Assembly (NCBI GenBank): GCA_934476235.1
Contig: CAKSNL010000001.1
Span: forward strand, 496,001-560,000
Length of the DNA stretch: 64,000 bases
Direction: 5' to 3'
From: an uncultured Clostridia bacterium
GTDB taxonomy: Bacteria > Bacillota > Clostridia > CAKSNL01 > HGM11501
Numbering within the stretch: the first letter of the stretch is position 1; each line of letters starts with the position of its first letter. The notes beneath the pieces were generated by a model that made no database searches, was not told where the DNA came from, and saw nothing but the letters and a program-made list of their open reading frames with translations. The position numbers and the translations under genes are program-made. Of the stretch, positions 61,501-64,000 are shown piece by piece.

Positions 61501-63994
61501 CCTGCTCCGTACGTCTTATGATGTCGTCCTGGAGTGACTTTGAGAGCGTTGTGAAAAGCGCGCTGTAGCCGGCAACGCGGACAACCAGGCTCTTATATTT
61601 TTCGGGATGCGCCTGTGCGTCAAGCAGCGTCTCGCGGCTTACCACGTTAAACTGCATATGGCTTCCCTTGTTGTCAAAATATCCTCTGACGAGCGCGATA
61701 AAGCTTTCAAGTCCGCTCGAGCCGGCAAGCGCCGAGGGATGGAATTTCATGTTGAACAGTGTGCCGTTTGAGGCAATCTCGTGGTCAAGCCTCGAAACCG
61801 AGTTTGCGGACGCGGTCGGTCCGTGTGTGTCGTGTCCCGCGGTCGGCGAAACGCCGTCCGCCACGGGAGTGTGCGCCCTTCTTCCGTCCGGTGTCGCCCC
61901 GGTCTGCGCTCCCAGCGGAACGTTTGCCGAAACGGGGTAAAGCCCTGCCTGAAAAATTCCGCCTCTCGGGTTTTTATGCGTCTCCATCGGGCGGGTGTAA
62001 GTATAAGCGACCTCGCGCGCCACCGCGTCAACATCTGCGTAATCGTTGCCGTATTTATGAAGCGAATCTATCGCCTCGGAAAGGCACGAAAATCTCTCGG
62101 ACGCTGCACCCTTCGCCTTTTTGAATATCTCAATTATTTTGTCTTTCGTAACTTCGTTTCCGCTCTCTGCGAGGCTCTTGACTATCTCCTCGGTCACGCG
62201 GGTCGCCACATCGTCGGGCACCTCGCCTCCGAAATCTGTGTCCATCGCCTCCTTAAAGTCGGCAAGTGTGAAACGCTTTTCGTCAAACACAAGCTTTTTT
62301 ATTGCAAAGCACGCGTCCGCCATATTGGCGATACCGAAGCCCTGGGGACCCGTGAAGTTATATATAGCTCCGCCCTCCTGAACCGACTTTCCGCGTCCTA
62401 TACAATCCTCTATCATTGAGGAAAGGAACGGAAGCGGGCACCTTACGGCGTGCGCCGAATCTATCGCGTTATCCGCGTTTACCAAAAGCTTTATCATATA
62501 TGCCATCTGGCGGCGGTACGCTTCAAAAAATTCTTCGTATGTCTTAAAATCCTCCACCTCGCCGGTCTTGATTCCGACTAAAACGCCGTTATCGTATCCG
62601 TTGTGGAAGGTGAGCTCCATCACGCGGCACATATTGAAGAACGCCGCGTCGTGCCAGCCCTCGGTCTTGCCCGATTTCTGAGGCTCAACACATCCTATTA
62701 TGTTGTAGTCGCGCGCGTCCGCCATCGTAAGTCCGCGCGAAAGAAGCGACGGGATTATGACCTCGTCATTGTAGTACGCCGGAAGTCCGTGTCCCATTCT
62801 TGTGAGACGCGCCGCCTCAAGCATGAATTCGTGGGGCGTGCCGTTCCAGACTCTCACGGAAAACGAGGGCTGAGGAAGTCCCACATGCATGGTCGCGTGT
62901 ATCGTCATGAACGAAAGCTCGTTCGTCGCATCAAGCCCTTCCTTGGTCTGTCCGCCCGCGATAAGGTTCTGAAATAAGCTGTAGCCCGCAAAACCTTCCG
63001 CACTGCCCGCGTCACGGCACTTATTTAAATCGTTTAACTTGACCCAGATACAGTCGATAAGCTCCTGCGCCTGCTCCTGGGTGATGAGTCCCATTTCAAT
63101 GTCCTTCTTATAATAAGGATACATGTACTGGTCAAATCTGCCGGGTGATATCGAGTGTCCGGACGACTCTGTCTGAAGCAGCATCTGTATAAACCAGAAG
63201 GACTGGCAAGCCTCGTAAAAGTTTGTTGCTCCGTTCTCCGGCACGTTTTCGCAGTTTCTTGCGATCTTGATAAGCTCGGCTTTCCTCTTGGGGTCTGTCT
63301 CCGCTGCCGCCATATCCTGTGCCAGAACGGCATAACGCTTTGCATAAAGCACCGCTGCGTCAAGGCTTTCAATGACCGCAGTCAAAAACGCATGTCTTTT
63401 TGCATAGTCCGCATCCGAAACGTCAAGCTTTAAAAGTGCCTCCTCGGCTTTTCTCTTTATTCCGGAAAGACCGATGTTCAAAACCTCGCCGTAATTAACC
63501 GTAACATGTCCGACACCGTTATAAAAATAGTTATTCGGCGTGAAAATGTTGTGCTCCATCGCAAGGCGCGTCTCGTCCGCCATAAAGCTTGTCGCAAGGT
63601 CGCTCGTCGTCTTTCCCGACCAGTATTTATACACCTCGCGGAGGCGTTTTTTCGTGTCCTCGGACACGAAAAAAGGATCCGCGCTGCGCGTTGCTACCGT
63701 GTCAAGCTCGGAAAGCAGCCACTCAAACGAAAACTCCGGGAACGTCTGACATCCTCTGGGCGCCTTTGTCGCACTGCCGACGATGAGCTCCTCGTCCCTT
63801 ATCGTTATCGGAATATTTTTAAGTATATGGGCGAAAGCCTTCGCCCTCCGCTCGATTATGGGAAGATTCTCGGTTTCTTTATAGCTTTCGGTCAAAAGCT
63901 CCGCGCGGTCCGCCTCTATCTCGGGCATCTTCGCAAAAAGCGCTTCCTTAAGCCTGTCGATTCTCGGGCTCTTCGGAGCCTCCTTAAAATTCAT
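61484..63994 (-). CDS. Glycyl-radical diol dehydratase; start may lie beyond window edge
   Basis: At least 836 residues. Active-site residues match B12-independent glycerol/propanediol dehydratase: His163 (GVGHVTVNYG), His280 (SSGHSISPGRFDQY), Cys435 and Glu437 (IIGCVEPQ), Asp449 (EGWHDA), and the radical Gly809 in VRVAGYSA. The frame stays open to the window edge with no ribosome site before 63994, so a longer N-terminus is possible. About 45 extra residues (about 590-632) relative to C. butyricum DhaB1 include DVATRVTEEIVKSLAESG. With a single active-site Cys it is not a pyruvate formate-lyase. Confidence 0.93.
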   Translation of the reverse strand: MNFKEAPKSPRIDRLKEALFAKMPEIEADRAELLTESYKETENLPIIERRAKAFAHILKNIPITIRDEELIVGSATKAPRGCQTFPEFSFEWLLSELDTVATRSADPFFVSEDTKKRLREVYKYWSGKTTSDLATSFMADETRLAMEHNIFTPNNYFYNGVGHVTVNYGEVLNIGLSGIKRKAEEALLKLDVSDADYAKRHAFLTAVIESLDAAVLYAKRYAVLAQDMAAAETDPKRKAELIKIARNCENVPENGATNFYEACQSFWFIQMLLQTESSGHSISPGRFDQYMYPYYKKDIEMGLITQEQAQELIDCIWVKLNDLNKCRDAGSAEGFAGYSLFQNLIAGGQTKEGLDATNELSFMTIHATMHVGLPQPSFSVRVWNGTPHEFMLEAARLTRMGHGLPAYYNDEVIIPSLLSRGLTMADARDYNIIGCVEPQKSGKTEGWHDAAFFNMCRVMELTFHNGYDNGVLVGIKTGEVEDFKTYEEFFEAYRRQMAYMIKLLVNADNAIDSAHAVRCPLPFLSSMIEDCIGRGKSVQEGGAIYNFTGPQGFGIANMADACFAIKKLVFDEKRFTLADFKEAMDTDFGGEVPDDVATRVTEEIVKSLAESGNEVTKDKIIEIFKKAKGAASERFSCLSEAIDSLHKYGNDYADVDAVAREVAYTYTRPMETHKNPRGGIFQAGLYPVSANVPLGAQTGATPDGRRAHTPVADGVSPTAGHDTHGPTASANSVSRLDHEIASNGTLFNMKFHPSALAGSSGLESFIALVRGYFDNKGSHMQFNVVSRETLLDAQAHPEKYKSLVVRVAGYSALFTTLSKSLQDDIIRRTEQGGFNA

Positions 63995-64000
63995 AAAATC

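Noticed and set aside
61484..63994. The GRE as choline TMA-lyase or pyruvate formate-lyase.
   Set aside because: The single Cys-Val-Glu site and both His residues match diol dehydratase, pyruvate formate-lyase has paired Cys, and an aldolase but no choline-specific gene is nearby.

Overview
The window comes from a low-to-moderate GC, endospore-lineage Firmicute of the class Clostridia, most likely an uncultured anaerobe of gut type. The signs are near-consensus sigma-A promoters (TTGACA, 17 nt, TATAAT), strong AAGGAGG ribosome sites, type III glutamine synthetase, the LL-diaminopimelate aminotransferase route, an ANTAR regulator, a SpoIVFB-like protease, a BofC-like protein and many oxygen-sensitive Fe-S and radical enzymes. 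No rRNA, tRNA, CRISPR array, insertion sequence or phage gene was seen. Genes are tightly packed and most lie on the minus strand.

Region 1 (1-12.96 kb) is a nitrogen block. On the minus strand run glnN (type III GS), an Amt ammonium channel fused to a PII domain, asnB, dapF and dapL (cut by the window edge). On the plus strand run a three-subunit split glutamate synthase, a short type I GS-like protein and an ANTAR pseudo-receiver. The two units diverge from one 348-bp spacer. Each promoter there is followed almost at once by a terminator-like hairpin, which suggests control after initiation.

Region 2 (13-22.2 kb) holds sugar-directed genes: a Gfo/Idh/MocA oxidoreductase divergent from an AraC regulator, a lipoprotein coupled to a sugar-isomerase-like TIM barrel, and two very large secreted proteins. 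One of these has four discoidin-like repeats and the other a GH71/GH99-like barrel. Both end in copper-amine-oxidase-N-type wall domains. Region 3 (22.4-26.2 kb) is the glycolytic operon pgk-tpiA-gpmI. Region 4 (26.2-38.6 kb) holds DegV, a second Gfo/Idh plus TIM-barrel pair, a SLOG protein, a penicillin-binding protein, HtrA, an SGNH hydrolase, another wall-domain protein, an amidohydrolase and a YitT protein. Region 5 (38.6-50.5 kb) has a MarR-controlled heterodimeric ABC exporter, ligA, a radical-SAM/DUF2344 pair, a secreted wall-domain protein, a SpoIVFB-like protease with a 67-aa membrane partner, and an HPr-like protein without the phosphorylatable histidine.

Region 6 (50.5-64 kb) is the main system: a glycyl-radical bacterial microcompartment locus of the GRM5 kind (fucose/rhamnose via B12-independent 1,2-propanediol dehydration). 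In transcription order it has the diol-dehydratase GRE, its activase, a PduU/EutS-like shell protein and an EutP-like GTPase. A second promoter follows, then a class II aldolase, a GlcG-like protein, alcohol dehydrogenase, two hexamer shell proteins, an EutN vertex protein, PduS, PduT, PduP, a tandem BMC-T protein and PduL, with a DeoR regulator after a hairpin. Predicted flow: fuculose- or rhamnulose-1-phosphate to lactaldehyde to 1,2-propanediol to propionaldehyde, then propanol (ADH) or propionyl-CoA (PduP) and propionyl phosphate (PduL). Encapsulation-type helices occur on at least four cargo enzymes.

The most unusual points are an unrecognised 112-residue segment fused in frame ahead of the ADH with an internal ribosome site and start; a GRE insertion that looks like an encapsulation helix; an activase with no ferredoxin domain; a shell protein with two possible starts; and the Amt-PII fusion lacking the uridylylation tyrosine. 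Start codons given here were moved where a strong ribosome site pointed to a downstream ATG or GTG.
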